A program made the translations under genes and the position numbers. The notes under the pieces are model-generated. The model worked only from the letters and a program-made list of their open reading frames with translations. It did not search any database and was not told the origin of the DNA. Source: Pseudomonas sp. Gutcm_11s (lineage in GTDB: Bacteria > Pseudomonadota > Gammaproteobacteria > Pseudomonadales > Pseudomonadaceae). From it: a stretch of DNA of 64,000 bases. The DNA is taken from assembly GCF_028649395.1 (NCBI RefSeq), contig NZ_JAQSUW010000017.1, positions 1 through 64,000 on the forward strand, in the 5' to 3' direction. Positions within the stretch are counted from its first letter, which is position 1. Each line of letters starts with the position of its first letter. Of this stretch, positions 52,739-61,861 are shown piece by piece.

Positions 52739-52767
52739 AGTATAGGGGGCGTTCCCACCCCGTTCAA
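52739..52767 (-). promoter_or_regulatory. Sigma-70 promoter of the atp operon
   Basis: On the minus strand TTGAAC (52767-52762) and TATACT (52744-52739) are separated by 17 bases, giving a start near 52732, about 67 bases before atpI. Confidence 0.75.
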
Positions 52768-52820
52768 CTGGCCGGTAGTGAATTCCGACCGCTCGCTACA
52801 TGTGCAATTGTGTCGAGATT

Positions 52821-53693
52821 TCAGCGGATGTGGGCGAGTACGCCCTGCAGCTCATCCAGCGAGTTGTAGCGGATCACCAGTTGGCCCTTGCCCTTCTGGC
52901 CATGCTTGATCTGCACGGGAGCCCCTAGCTTCTCGGCCAGGCGCTGCTCCAGACGATTGATGTCCGGGTCGGCCTTGACCTTCTCGGCAGGTTTTTCCTT
53001 GCTGTTCAGCCACTGGCGGACCAGCGCCTCGGTTTGGCGCACGGTGAGGCCGCGTGCGACAACATGTCGCGCGCCTTCCACCTGTTGCTCCAGGGGCAGA
53101 CCGAGCAGCGCACGGGCGTGGCCCATCTCCAGGTCGCCATGGGCGAGCAGGGTCTTGATCTCTTCCGGCAGGGCGATCAGGCGCAGCAGGTTGGTGATGG
53201 TGACACGCGACTTGCCCACCGCATCGGCGACCTGCTGCTGGGTCAGCTCGAACTCCTGCTGCAGGCGCTGCAGAGCCACGGCTTCCTCGATCGGATTGAG
53301 ATCCTCGCGCTGGATGTTCTCGATCAGCGCCATGGCGATGGCTGCTTCGTCCGGCACTTCGCGAACCATGGCCGGGATCTTGTCCAGCCCGGCCTGCTGG
53401 CTGGCACGCCAGCGACGTTCACCGGCGATGATCTCGAAGCGACCGCCGCCGATGGGGCGCACCACGATCGGCTGCATCACGCCCTGGACCTTGATCGAGT
53501 TGGCCAGCTCTTCGAGGGCCGACGGGTCCATGTCGCGACGCGGCTGGTACTTGCCGCGCTGGATCAGGTCCAGCGGCAGGTGCTGCAGCTCACGGCTGTC
53601 GACCTTGACCGCTTCCTCTTCCAGGGTGGCGGCGGTGCTACCGCCGAGCAGAGCGTCCAGGCCGCGGCCGAGTCCTCGTTTCTTGGTGGCCAT
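52821..53693 (-). CDS. parB: Chromosome partitioning protein ParB
   Basis: ParB binds parS sites near oriC and, with CTP, spreads to form the partition complex. The 290-aa product begins MATKKRGLGRGLDALLGG, has the CTP-binding motif block (VRPIGGGRFEIIAGERRWRA), and the HTH (LTQQQVADAVGKSRVTITNL). It follows parA by 8 bases. Confidence 0.97.
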   Translation of the reverse strand: MATKKRGLGRGLDALLGGSTAATLEEEAVKVDSRELQHLPLDLIQRGKYQPRRDMDPSALEELANSIKVQGVMQPIVVRPIGGGRFEIIAGERRWRASQQAGLDKIPAMVREVPDEAAIAMALIENIQREDLNPIEEAVALQRLQQEFELTQQQVADAVGKSRVTITNLLRLIALPEEIKTLLAHGDLEMGHARALLGLPLEQQVEGARHVVARGLTVRQTEALVRQWLNSKEKPAEKVKADPDINRLEQRLAEKLGAPVQIKHGQKGKGQLVIRYNSLDELQGVLAHIR

Positions 53694-53701
53694 GGGATTC
53701 C

Positions 53702-54490
53702 TTATGCGGTTGCGGTTTTCGCGGCGGAGCGCTGGCGGCGCACCAGTTCGCCGGCCAGGGCCAGGTAGGCGATGGCGCCGCGCGATTGCTTGTCGTAGGC
53801 CAGCGCTGGCATGCCGAAGCTGGGGGCCTCTGCCAGGCGCACGTTGCGCGGAATGACCGCGTCGTACAGCTGGTCGCCGAAGTGGGTCTTAAGCTGGGCG
53901 CTGACATCGTTGGTCAGGCTAATGCGCGGGTCATACATGGTGCGCAGCAGACCTTCGATCTTCAGGGTCGGATTGAGCAGCTGGGCGATGCGCTGGATGC
54001 TGTTCATCAGGTCGGTCAGACCTTCCAGTGCGTAGTACTCGCACTGCATGGGGATGATCACGCCATCGGCGGCGACCAGGGCGTTGACCGTGAGCATCGA
54101 CAGCGCCGGCGGGCAGTCGATGAGGATGTAGTCGTAGTTCTCGCGGATCGGCGCCAGGGCGTAGCGCAGGCGGCTTTCCTTCATCTTCATCTCGAGCAGC
54201 GCGACTTCCGCGGCGGTCAGGTCGCGGTTGGCCGGCAGCAGTTGGTAGCCGCCGTGCTCGGAGAACTGCATGGCCTCGCCGACAGTGCTTTCGCCGATCA
54301 ACACATCGTAGATGGAATGCTCCAGAGCCTGCTTATCCACACCACTGCCCATGGTGGCGTTGCCCTGTGGATCGAGGTCGATCAGCAGCACGCGGCGCTT
54401 GGTCGCGACCAGCGAGGCGGCCAGGTTGATGCAGGTGGTGGTCTTGCCGACCCCGCCTTTCTGATTGGCGATCGCGAATACCTTGGCCAT
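53702..54490 (-). CDS. parA: Chromosome partitioning ATPase ParA (Soj)
   Basis: The ATPase partner of ParB, which moves the origin region. The 262-aa product has the deviant Walker A KGGVGKTTTCINLA (residues 10-23), VLLIDLDPQGNATMG and the switch IIDCPPALSMLT-type region. The frame reaches 54547, but ATG 54490 (MAKVFAIANQKGG) is the family start. Confidence 0.97.
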   Translation of the reverse strand: MAKVFAIANQKGGVGKTTTCINLAASLVATKRRVLLIDLDPQGNATMGSGVDKQALEHSIYDVLIGESTVGEAMQFSEHGGYQLLPANRDLTAAEVALLEMKMKESRLRYALAPIRENYDYILIDCPPALSMLTVNALVAADGVIIPMQCEYYALEGLTDLMNSIQRIAQLLNPTLKIEGLLRTMYDPRISLTNDVSAQLKTHFGDQLYDAVIPRNVRLAEAPSFGMPALAYDKQSRGAIAYLALAGELVRRQRSAAKTATA

Positions 54491-54501
54491 CTTGCTTCCC
54501 C

Positions 54502-55149
54502 CTAGACCGAGCGACGCAGTATCAACAGATGGCGCTGGCCTTGGCAACCGGGAACCTTGAGCACATCGCAGCTTTGCAGACGGAAGTCCACCGGCAGTGC
54601 CTGCAGCTCGTCGTCGGGCTGCACGCCCTTCATCGCCAGCCAGTGGGTGTCGGCGTCGCCCAGGTGACGGGTCCAGTTGCTGAAATCTTCCAGCGAGCTG
54701 AAGGCACGCGAGCAGATACCGGTGAACGGCTGCTGTGGCTGGAACTCTTCGACCCGGCTGTGGATAACTTCCAGGTTGGCCAGTTTCAGTTCCAGCTTCA
54801 CCTGGGTGAGGAAGCGGGTCTTCTTGCCGTTGGAGTCAAGCAGGGTGAAGCGGCGCTCGGGGAACAGGATGGCCAGCGGGATGCCGGGCATGCCGCCGCC
54901 GCTGCCGACGTCCAGCCAGTTGTCACCATGCTGGGCGACGAAGGGCACCACGGACAGGCTGTCGAGCAGATGGCGCGAGACCATCTCGTCCGGGTTGCGC
55001 ACGGCGGTCAGGTTGTAGGCCTTGTTCCACTTGATCAGCAGGGCCAGGTAGCCGAGCAGCTGCTCCTGCTGCAGGGCAGTGAGTGTTACGCCAAGCGTCT
55101 GCGCGCCCTGCGCGAGTTCATCGGCATGGCGTTGGGTGACAACGGACAT
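54502..55149 (-). CDS. rsmG: 16S rRNA m7G527 methyltransferase RsmG
   Basis: RsmG methylates G527 of 16S rRNA. The 215-aa SAM-dependent enzyme has motif I LDVGSGGGMPGIPLAI and the following FTLLDSNGKKTRFL. Its ATG overlaps the stop of mnmG by one base (TGATG), so the two are translationally coupled. Formerly gidB. Confidence 0.97.
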   Translation of the reverse strand: MSVVTQRHADELAQGAQTLGVTLTALQQEQLLGYLALLIKWNKAYNLTAVRNPDEMVSRHLLDSLSVVPFVAQHGDNWLDVGSGGGMPGIPLAILFPERRFTLLDSNGKKTRFLTQVKLELKLANLEVIHSRVEEFQPQQPFTGICSRAFSSLEDFSNWTRHLGDADTHWLAMKGVQPDDELQALPVDFRLQSCDVLKVPGCQGQRHLLILRRSV

Positions 55150-57044
55150 CAGGCGCTCTGCTCCAGCTGGCGGCCGGCGCCGCGTTTCTTCAGGTGGATC
55201 AGCAGCAGGGAGATGGCTGCCGGGGTCACACCCGGGATGCGGCCGGCCTGGCCGAGCGTCTCGGGGCGGGCGTTGCCGAGCTTGTGCTGAATTTCCTTGG
55301 ACAGGCCGGAGATGCCGGCATAGTCGATATCGGCCGGCAGCTTGGTGTCTTCGCTGGCACGCAGACGCTCGATCTCTTCCTGCTGGCGGTCGATGTAGCC
55401 GGCGTACTTGGTCTTGATCTCCACCTGTTCGGCGACCTGGGCATCCACCTGCGGCGCTTCAGTCACTTCGGCCAGGGCGGCGTAGTCGATTTCCGGGCGG
55501 GCCAGCAGGTTGAGCAGGTTGTACTCATGGGCAAGCGGCGTGCCGAAGCGCGCGACGATGGCATCGCCCTGCGGAGTGCCGGGGCGCACCCAGGTGCTCT
55601 TCAGGCGCTGCTCTTCCTGAACGATGCCCTCGCGCTTGGCCTCGAAGGCAGCCCAGCGGGTGTCGTCGACCAGGCCGAGCTCACGGCCTTTCTCGGTCAG
55701 GCGCAGATCAGCGTTGTCCTCGCGCAGGATCAGCCGGTATTCGGCGCGCGAGGTGAACATGCGGTATGGCTCCTGGGTGCCCAGGGTGATCAGGTCGTCG
55801 ACCAACACGCCGATATAGGCCTCGTCACGGCGCGGGCACCAGGCGTCTTTACCCTGGGCACGCAGCGCGGCGTTGGCACCGGCCAGCAGGCCCTGAGCAC
55901 CGGCTTCTTCGTAACCGGTGGTGCCGTTGATCTGCCCGGCGAAGAACAGGCCGCCGATGACCTTGGTCTCCAGGCTGTACTTGAGGTCGCGCGGGTCGAA
56001 GTAGTCATATTCGATGGCGTAGCCGGGACGCACGATATGGGCGTTCTCCATACCGCGGATCGAACGCACGATCTCCAGCTGCACGTCGAACGGCAGCGAG
56101 GTGGAGATGCCGTTGGGGTACAGCTCGTGGGTGGTCAGGCCTTCCGGCTCGATGAACACCTGGTGGCTGTCCTTGTCGGCGAAGCGATGGATCTTGTCCT
56201 CGATCGACGGGCAGTAACGCGGGCCGATGCCCTCGATCACGCCGGAATACATCGGCGAACGATCCAGGTTGCTGGCGATGATCTCGTGGGTGCGCGCGTT
56301 GGTGTGGGTCATCCAGCAACTGATCTGCTGCGGATGCATCTCCTTGTTGCCGAGGAAGGACATCACCGGAATCGGCGTGTCGCCAGGCTGCTCGGTCATC
56401 ACCGAGAAGTCCACGGAACGGCCATCGATACGCGGCGGGGTGCCGGTCTTCAGGCGGCCGACACGCAGCGGCAGCTCACGCAGGCGCTTGGCCAGCGCGA
56501 TCGAGGGCGGATCGCCGGCACGGCCGCCGGAGTAATTCTGCAGGCCTATGTGGATAAGTCCGCCGAGGAAGGTGCCGGTGGTCAGCACCACGTTGTCCGC
56601 GTGGAAGCGCAGGCCCATCTGGGTGACCACGCCCTTGACCTGATCCTGCTCGACGATCAAGTCGTCGGCGGACTGTTGGAATATCCACAGGTTCGGCTGG
56701 TTTTCCAAGATCTCGCGGATCGCCGCCTTGTACAGCACGCGGTCGGCCTGGGCGCGGGTAGCACGTACGGCTGGACCCTTGCGGCTGTTGAGCACGCGGA
56801 ACTGGATGCCGCCCTTGTCGGTAGCCAGCGCCATGGCGCCGCCGAGGGCATCGATCTCCTTGACCAGGTGGCTTTTACCTATTCCGCCAATAGCGGGGTT
56901 GCAGCTCATCTGGCCGAGGGTTTCCACATTGTGGGTCAGTAGCAGGGTCTTCACGCCCATGCGTGCGGCTGCCAGCGCAGCCTCGGTGCCGGCATGGCCG
57001 CCGCCGATCACGATCACGTCAAAACGGGAAGGGAAATCCACCAC
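55149..57044 (-). CDS. mnmG: tRNA uridine-34 carboxymethylaminomethyl synthase subunit MnmG
   Basis: MnmG with MnmE installs the (c)mnm5 group at the tRNA wobble uridine, using FAD and methylene-tetrahydrofolate. The 631-aa product has the FAD-binding VIGGGHAGTEAALAAARMG, GGIGKSHLVKEIDALGG, and the GidA signature TGYEEAGAQGLLAGANAALR. First gene of the mnmG-rsmG-parAB series. Its 5' region (57045-57440) holds DnaA-box-like sequences. Formerly gidA. Confidence 0.97.
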   Translation of the reverse strand: MVDFPSRFDVIVIGGGHAGTEAALAAARMGVKTLLLTHNVETLGQMSCNPAIGGIGKSHLVKEIDALGGAMALATDKGGIQFRVLNSRKGPAVRATRAQADRVLYKAAIREILENQPNLWIFQQSADDLIVEQDQVKGVVTQMGLRFHADNVVLTTGTFLGGLIHIGLQNYSGGRAGDPPSIALAKRLRELPLRVGRLKTGTPPRIDGRSVDFSVMTEQPGDTPIPVMSFLGNKEMHPQQISCWMTHTNARTHEIIASNLDRSPMYSGVIEGIGPRYCPSIEDKIHRFADKDSHQVFIEPEGLTTHELYPNGISTSLPFDVQLEIVRSIRGMENAHIVRPGYAIEYDYFDPRDLKYSLETKVIGGLFFAGQINGTTGYEEAGAQGLLAGANAALRAQGKDAWCPRRDEAYIGVLVDDLITLGTQEPYRMFTSRAEYRLILREDNADLRLTEKGRELGLVDDTRWAAFEAKREGIVQEEQRLKSTWVRPGTPQGDAIVARFGTPLAHEYNLLNLLARPEIDYAALAEVTEAPQVDAQVAEQVEIKTKYAGYIDRQQEEIERLRASEDTKLPADIDYAGISGLSKEIQHKLGNARPETLGQAGRIPGVTPAAISLLLIHLKKRGAGRQLEQSA

Positions 57045-57440
57045 GCACCTCGATGCCTGTTGAGAAGGGGGCTTTTGATTGGAAAGCGGGAAAGGGTGGC
57101 AAGTATAGGGATTTGCCCTTCACGAATGAAGCCTTCTGGACAAAAAATAGCCAGCCGGTGAGCTTTTAGGAAAATAGAGAATAAAAGAGAGAAAATTTAT
57201 AAAGCTTGTTTTTTATGTTTATTCCTTAGCAAGCCATTTTCTGTGGATAGATCTCTATAGCCCAGTAATGCTATGGCCTACAGTGATGTATAAGGCTGTG
57301 CCATTCCTGGCCCTAACCACTGGGCAAGCTGGAAAACACCTGTGGATTAAAGTCGACTTTATTCACAGGGCAGTTTTCCAACGACTTATGACCAGGCTTA
57401 TCGACTGGGTTCAGGCCGGGTTTTCCACAGGGTTCCCGGA
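57045..57440. other. mnmG-mnmE intergenic region with DnaA-box-like sites
   Basis: This 396-base gap has no credible gene. It contains one very AT-rich stretch (57165-57240) and four sequences one mismatch from the DnaA box TTATCCACA: TGTGGATAG at 57242, TGTGGATTA at 57341, TTATTCACA at 57359 and TTTTCCACA at 57421. It is the promoter region of mnmG and may be sensitive to DnaA. Confidence 0.5.
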
Positions 57441-58808
57441 CTACTTGCCGATGCAGAAACTGGAGAAGATGCGCCCCAGCAGATCGTCCGAACTGAACGC
57501 GCCGGTGATTTCACCGAGGGCATGCTGAGCCTGGCGCAGGTCCTCGGCGAGCAGTTCGCCGGCGCCCATCAGGGTCAGCTGGCTGCGTCCGTGTTCCAGG
57601 CTGGTCTGCGCCTGGCGCAACGCCTCCAGGTGGCGACGGCGCGCGCTGAAGCCGCTCTCGGCAGTCTGCTCGAAGCCCATGCAGGCCTTCAGGTGTTCAC
57701 GCAGCAGGTCCAGGCCATCCGTCGATTTGGCCGATAGCGCGATGATCACGTGGCCGTCTTCGCTGGTGTCCAGCAGCACCGCTTCGCCGGACAGGTCGGC
57801 CTTGTTGCGGATCAGGGTGACCCGTGCGGGATCGGGTTTCTCGTCGAGGAATTCGGGCCACAGGGCGAAGGGATCGGTTGCCTCCGGTGCAGTGGCGTCC
57901 ACCACCAGCAGCACCCGGTCGGCCTCGCCGATGGCCTTGAGCGCGCGTTCCACGCCGATGCGTTCGACCTGGTCGTCGGTATCGCGCAGGCCGGCGGTAT
58001 CCACCACGTGCAGCGGCATGCCGTCGATGTGGATATGTTCGCGCAACACATCACGGGTGGTGCCGGCAATATCGGTGACGATGGCCGCCTCGCGACCCGC
58101 CAAAGCGTTGAGCAGGCTGGACTTGCCGGCATTGGGTCGACCGGCGATCACCACGTTCATGCCGTCGCGCAGCAGGGCCCCCTGGCCGGCCTCGCGCAGC
58201 ACTGTGGATAAATACTCGCGCACCCCATCCAGCTGGCTCAGCACATGGCCGTCGGCGAGGAAGTCGATCTCCTCCTCGGGGAAGTCGATGGCCGCTTCCA
58301 CGTAGATGCGCAGCTGGATCAGGCGCTCGGTCAGCTCGTGCACCCGCCGCGAGAACTCGCCCTGCAGCGAACGCAGGGCATTGCGCGCGGCCTGGGTCGA
58401 GCTGGCCTCGATCAGGTCGGCGATGGCTTCGGCCTGGGCCAGGTCGAGCTTGTCGTTGAGGAACGCGCGCTCGCTGAACTCACCCGGCCGCGCCTGACGC
58501 GCACCGAGTTGCAGGCAGCGCTGCAGCAGCATGTCGAGCACCACCGGGCCGCCGTGGCCCTGCAGCTCGAGCACATCCTCGCCGGTGAAGGAATTGGGGC
58601 CGGGGAAGAACAGCAGCAGGCCCTGGTCGATCACCTCGCCATCATCGTCGTGCCAAGGGCCGTAATGGGCATGGCGCGGCTTGGGTTCCAGGCCGGCCAG
58701 GGTAATGCCGATGGCACGAGCACGCGGCCCGGAGACGCGCACGATGCCGACCCCTCCGCGACCCTGGGCGGTGGCGACGGCGGCGATGGTTTCGCGGACG
58801 GTGGACAT
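57441..58808 (-). CDS. mnmE: tRNA modification GTPase MnmE
   Basis: The GTPase partner of MnmG. The 455-aa product has the tetrahydrofolate-binding N-terminal domain, the G domain with GRPNAGKSSLLNAL, DTAGLRDT and NKADLSG, and the obligatory C-terminal CIGK. The frame extends to 58856, but ATG 58808 (MSTVRETIAAVATAQGRG) is the family start. Also called trmE. Confidence 0.97.
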   Translation of the reverse strand: MSTVRETIAAVATAQGRGGVGIVRVSGPRARAIGITLAGLEPKPRHAHYGPWHDDDGEVIDQGLLLFFPGPNSFTGEDVLELQGHGGPVVLDMLLQRCLQLGARQARPGEFSERAFLNDKLDLAQAEAIADLIEASSTQAARNALRSLQGEFSRRVHELTERLIQLRIYVEAAIDFPEEEIDFLADGHVLSQLDGVREYLSTVLREAGQGALLRDGMNVVIAGRPNAGKSSLLNALAGREAAIVTDIAGTTRDVLREHIHIDGMPLHVVDTAGLRDTDDQVERIGVERALKAIGEADRVLLVVDATAPEATDPFALWPEFLDEKPDPARVTLIRNKADLSGEAVLLDTSEDGHVIIALSAKSTDGLDLLREHLKACMGFEQTAESGFSARRRHLEALRQAQTSLEHGRSQLTLMGAGELLAEDLRQAQHALGEITGAFSSDDLLGRIFSSFCIGK

Positions 58809-58845
58809 GGGCGGTTTCTCGACTGTGGATATCTTGCGGATAGCA

Positions 58846-58868
58846 AAACGCCCCACGAGGGGGCGTCT
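58846..58868 (-). terminator. Rho-independent terminator between yidC and mnmE
   Basis: On the minus strand GACGCCCC and GGGGCGT pair around CTCG/T, followed by TTTT. It lies 19 bases after the yidC stop. Confidence 0.75.
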
Positions 58869-58886
58869 TGTGCAGCTTCAGCGGGC

Positions 58887-60557
58887 TTAGGCTTTCGCCG
58901 CGGCCGCCTCGATCTTGCGGGTAATGTACCACTGCTGGGCGATGGACAAGCAGTTGTTGACCACCCAGTACAGCACCAGACCGGCAGGGAACCAGAGGAA
59001 GAAGAAGGTGAAGATGATCGGCATCAGCTTCATCACCTTGGCCTGCATGGGGTCCGGCGGAGTCGGGTTGAGACGCTGCTGGATGAACATGGTGGCGCCC
59101 ATGATGATCGGCAGGATGAAGAACGGATCCTTGATCGACAGGTCGGTGATCCAGCCCAGCCACGGGGCCTGGCGCATCTCGACGCTTTCCAGCAGTACCC
59201 AGTAGAGGGCCAGGAACACCGGCATCTGTACTAGGATCGGCAGGCAGCCACCGAGCGGGTTGATCTTCTCCTTCTTGTACAGCTCCATCATCGCCTGGGA
59301 CATCTTCTGGCGATCATCGCCATGTTGTTCCTTCAGGGCCTGCAGCTTGGGAGAAACGGCACGCATGCGCGCCATGGACTTGTAGCTGGCGGCCGACAGC
59401 GGGAAGAAGGCCAGCTTGATGATCACGGTGAGCGCGATGATCGACCAGCCCCAGTTGCCGAGCAGGTTGTGGATATGTTGTAGCAGCCAGAAGATAGGCT
59501 GGGCGATGAACCACAGGATGCCGTAGTCGACGGTCAGCTCCAGACCCGGGGACAGCGCCTTGAGGTGATCCTGGATCTTCGGACCGGCATACAGCACCGC
59601 ACCGGTCTCGGCGCTGGCGCCAGCGGCGACGCTCAGCTGCGGGCCGGTGAAGCCGATGATGTAGTTGCCCTGGCTGTCCTTGCGGGTCTGGACGCTGTTG
59701 CTGTCGTTCTTGTCGGCAACCCAGGCGGTGACGAAGTAGTGCTGCAGCCAGGCGACCCAGCCACCCTGCACGGTCTCGCGCAGGCTCTTCTCGTCCATGT
59801 CGCCCATCTTCACCTTTTTGTAAGGCTCTTCGGCGGTCCACAGCGCCGCACCCAGGTAGGTGGCGGTGCCGGTGGCGGTGGTCGAAGACGGATCGGCGCT
59901 ATGGTCGCGCTTGAGCTGGGCGTAGAAGTTACCGCTCCAGGCCTGGCCACTCTGGTTGTCGATCTTGTAGGTGACACCCAGGTCGTACTGGCCGCGCTTG
60001 AGGGTGAAGCGCTTGACGTAGTTGACCCCGGCTTCGCTGTAGTTCAGCTCGACCACCAGCTCATCCTGACCGTCGGCCAGCTCGTAGCTGCGCTTGTCGC
60101 TGTTCCACAGGGCACGACCGCTGGACTTGTCCGGTGCGTTGCTGCCGATCAGGCCGCTCTGTGCCAGGTAGGTGCGCTCGCCACCGTTGTCGAACAGCTG
60201 GAAGGGCACGTCCGGGCGATCCTGGCGACGTGGATACTTCGGCAGGGTCAGCTGCACGATATCGCCACCACGCGGATCGATGGCCACATCGAGCACGTCG
60301 GTCTTGATGCGAACCAGCTCGTCGCTGACGGCAGCCGGAGCAGCCAACTGCGGATTGGGCTCACCATTGGCGGTCGGCACGTCATCGGCGCTGTTGCTGG
60401 CCGGGGTGTCCGGCAGGGTAGCAGCGGGCTTGCCGCCGACAGTTGCGCTGGCGGTAGCCGGGATAGCGGCCTGGCCGTAGTCCTCGTTCCACTGCAGAAC
60501 CATCAGGTACGACACGATGGCCAGGGCGACGAGCAGGATCGAGCGTTGGATGTCCAT
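58887..60557 (-). CDS. yidC: Membrane protein insertase YidC
   Basis: YidC inserts and folds inner-membrane proteins, alone or with Sec. The 556-aa product has the first helix (residues 5-21), a large periplasmic domain (about 60-340) and the conserved five-helix core with LLQHIHNLLGNWGWSIIALT and NPLGGCLPILVQMPVFLALY, and a basic C terminus. The gap to yidD is three bases. Confidence 0.97.
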   Translation of the reverse strand: MDIQRSILLVALAIVSYLMVLQWNEDYGQAAIPATASATVGGKPAATLPDTPASNSADDVPTANGEPNPQLAAPAAVSDELVRIKTDVLDVAIDPRGGDIVQLTLPKYPRRQDRPDVPFQLFDNGGERTYLAQSGLIGSNAPDKSSGRALWNSDKRSYELADGQDELVVELNYSEAGVNYVKRFTLKRGQYDLGVTYKIDNQSGQAWSGNFYAQLKRDHSADPSSTTATGTATYLGAALWTAEEPYKKVKMGDMDEKSLRETVQGGWVAWLQHYFVTAWVADKNDSNSVQTRKDSQGNYIIGFTGPQLSVAAGASAETGAVLYAGPKIQDHLKALSPGLELTVDYGILWFIAQPIFWLLQHIHNLLGNWGWSIIALTVIIKLAFFPLSAASYKSMARMRAVSPKLQALKEQHGDDRQKMSQAMMELYKKEKINPLGGCLPILVQMPVFLALYWVLLESVEMRQAPWLGWITDLSIKDPFFILPIIMGATMFIQQRLNPTPPDPMQAKVMKLMPIIFTFFFLWFPAGLVLYWVVNNCLSIAQQWYITRKIEAAAAKA

Positions 60558-60560
60558 GGA

Positions 60561-60797
60561 TTACTCGGTCATCGAAGGGGAGGAAGGAGCTGGAACCGGA
60601 TCGTAACCACCGGGATTCCAGGGATGGCAGCGGCTCAAGCGACGAATGCCGAGCCAGCCACCACGCAACACGCCATGGGTTTCAATGGCCTGTTGCGTGT
60701 AGCAGGAGCAGCTGGGATAGAAACGACAGTGATTAGCCATCAAGGGGCTGATGGCGTAGCGGTAGAACTGGATCGGTAGGATAGCCAGTTTACGCAT
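60561..60797 (-). CDS. yidD: YidD membrane-insertion factor
   Basis: YidD aids YidC-dependent insertion. The 78-aa product shows the family motif LMANHCRFYPSCSCYTQQAI and GWLGIRRLSRCHPW. Its ATG overlaps the end of rnpA by 8 bases. Confidence 0.95.
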   Translation of the reverse strand: MRKLAILPIQFYRYAISPLMANHCRFYPSCSCYTQQAIETHGVLRGGWLGIRRLSRCHPWNPGGYDPVPAPSSPSMTE

Positions 60798-61185
60798 GGG
60801 AGCTGTCGCTTACCCCGGGAGGGGCGGCATCTTGGCGCTGTCGAGCCAGGCGTTTCCAAAGCTTGCCGAACTGCTGATGCAGTTCAGGGTTGTCCAGATC
60901 GCCTAACCCTTTGCGGGCCACCACGACAATGTCCAGACCGCCGAGCGACTCCTGGTTGAGCCGGAAGGAATCCCGGATCACACGCTTGAGTCTGTTGCGT
61001 TCGACGGAGAGCTTGACGCTTTTCTTGCCGATCACCAGCCCCAGGCGGGGATGGTCGAGATCGTTGGCGCGAGCGAGGAGCAGGACGTTCTTGCCTGGAG
61101 CCTTGCCGCTGGGTGAGTCAAATACCGATTTGAAGTGCCGGGGAGTTAGCAGACGCTTATCCCGACTGAAGTCTCGACTCACCAT
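60790..61185 (-). CDS. rnpA: Ribonuclease P protein component
   Basis: The protein subunit of RNase P, which trims tRNA 5' ends. The 131-aa product has the RNR motif VKLSVERNRLKRVIRDSFR and the FDxRxKR-type basic N terminus (SRDFSRDKRLLTPRHFKSVF). It follows rpmH by 13 bases in the universal rpmH-rnpA-yidD-yidC order. Confidence 0.97.
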   Translation of the reverse strand: MVSRDFSRDKRLLTPRHFKSVFDSPSGKAPGKNVLLLARANDLDHPRLGLVIGKKSVKLSVERNRLKRVIRDSFRLNQESLGGLDIVVVARKGLGDLDNPELHQQFGKLWKRLARQRQDAAPPGVSDSSHA

Positions 61186-61198
61186 CCGTTCCGGATTA

Positions 61199-61333
61199 TC
61201 AGACGGTCAGACGCTTACGGCCTTTGGCGCGACGGCGGGACAGGACTGCACGGCCGTTCTTGGTGGCCATACGGGCACGGAAACCGTGGACGCGAGCGCG
61301 CTTGAGGGTGCTGGGCTGGAAAGTACGTTTCAT
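61199..61333 (-). CDS. rpmH: 50S ribosomal protein L34
   Basis: Encodes the 44-aa ribosomal protein L34: MKRTFQPSTLKRARVHGFRA at the start and RRRAKGRKRLTV at the end are diagnostic. First gene of the operon, behind a sigma-70 promoter. Confidence 0.97.
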   Translation of the reverse strand: MKRTFQPSTLKRARVHGFRARMATKNGRAVLSRRRAKGRKRLTV

Positions 61334-61393
61334 GGCGATCTACCTGGGTGGTCCATACGGGACCTGGATGGCCCCCGTTTAAAGAGACCGGCG

Positions 61394-61422
61394 ATTCTAG
61401 TGAAACCGAGCCGCCAGGTCAA
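61394..61422 (-). promoter_or_regulatory. Sigma-70 promoter of rpmH-rnpA
   Basis: On the minus strand TTGACC (61422-61417) and TAGAAT (61399-61394) are separated by 17 bases, giving a start near 61387, about 54 bases before rpmH. Confidence 0.8.
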
Positions 61423-61489
61423 TTTCCAACCAGTAGGGAATGAAGAAAGAAAGATGAAAGGAAAGAAAATCTTTAAAAGCTTGTTCTAA

Positions 61490-61800
61490 CTGCTCTTGTT
61501 TAGGGGGCCTAGGGTCTGTGGAAAAGCGCCTTCGGGCCAGGGTCTACAAGGGCTAGGGAGAAGGATAAGCCTGTCTGCAAGCAGTGTGCTGGATGTTCGT
61601 ACCAGGTGCATGGCCTGTGCAGGAAAGTACGATTTACCCACAGGCGGGCTTTCCCATAGGTTTCCCCCAGGCTTTTCCACCCACTTATGGTTACCTTTAT
61701 CCACAGCTTTTCCGGGTTCCGGCGGGAAGACCGGAAACATTATTAAATCGTTGATTTTATTCGGCTGAAATCGCTCATTCGTGTGGATAACTATCCTCCA
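61490..61800. other. oriC: Probable chromosomal replication origin oriC
   Basis: The rpmH-dnaA gap is where Pseudomonas oriC lies. Two perfect DnaA boxes are present, TTATCCACA at 61697-61705 and its reverse complement TGTGGATAA at 61782-61790. Variants are TTACCCACA (61634) and TTTTCCACA in reverse (61517). An AT-rich stretch at 61738-61765 sits between the two perfect boxes and could be the unwinding element. No gene is present in 61334-61861. Confidence 0.85.
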
Positions 61801-61814
61801 GGAGGGCTACAATG
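61782..61814 (+). promoter_or_regulatory. dnaA promoter overlapped by a DnaA box
   Basis: TACAAT (61809-61814) is a good -10. The -35 position, 17 bases before, falls on the perfect DnaA box at 61782-61790, an arrangement expected for self-repression. Confidence 0.5.
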
Positions 61815-61861
61815 CGGGCTGTTTTTAGCTTTGCAAACCGTAGCGATCCCAGGGGATATCA

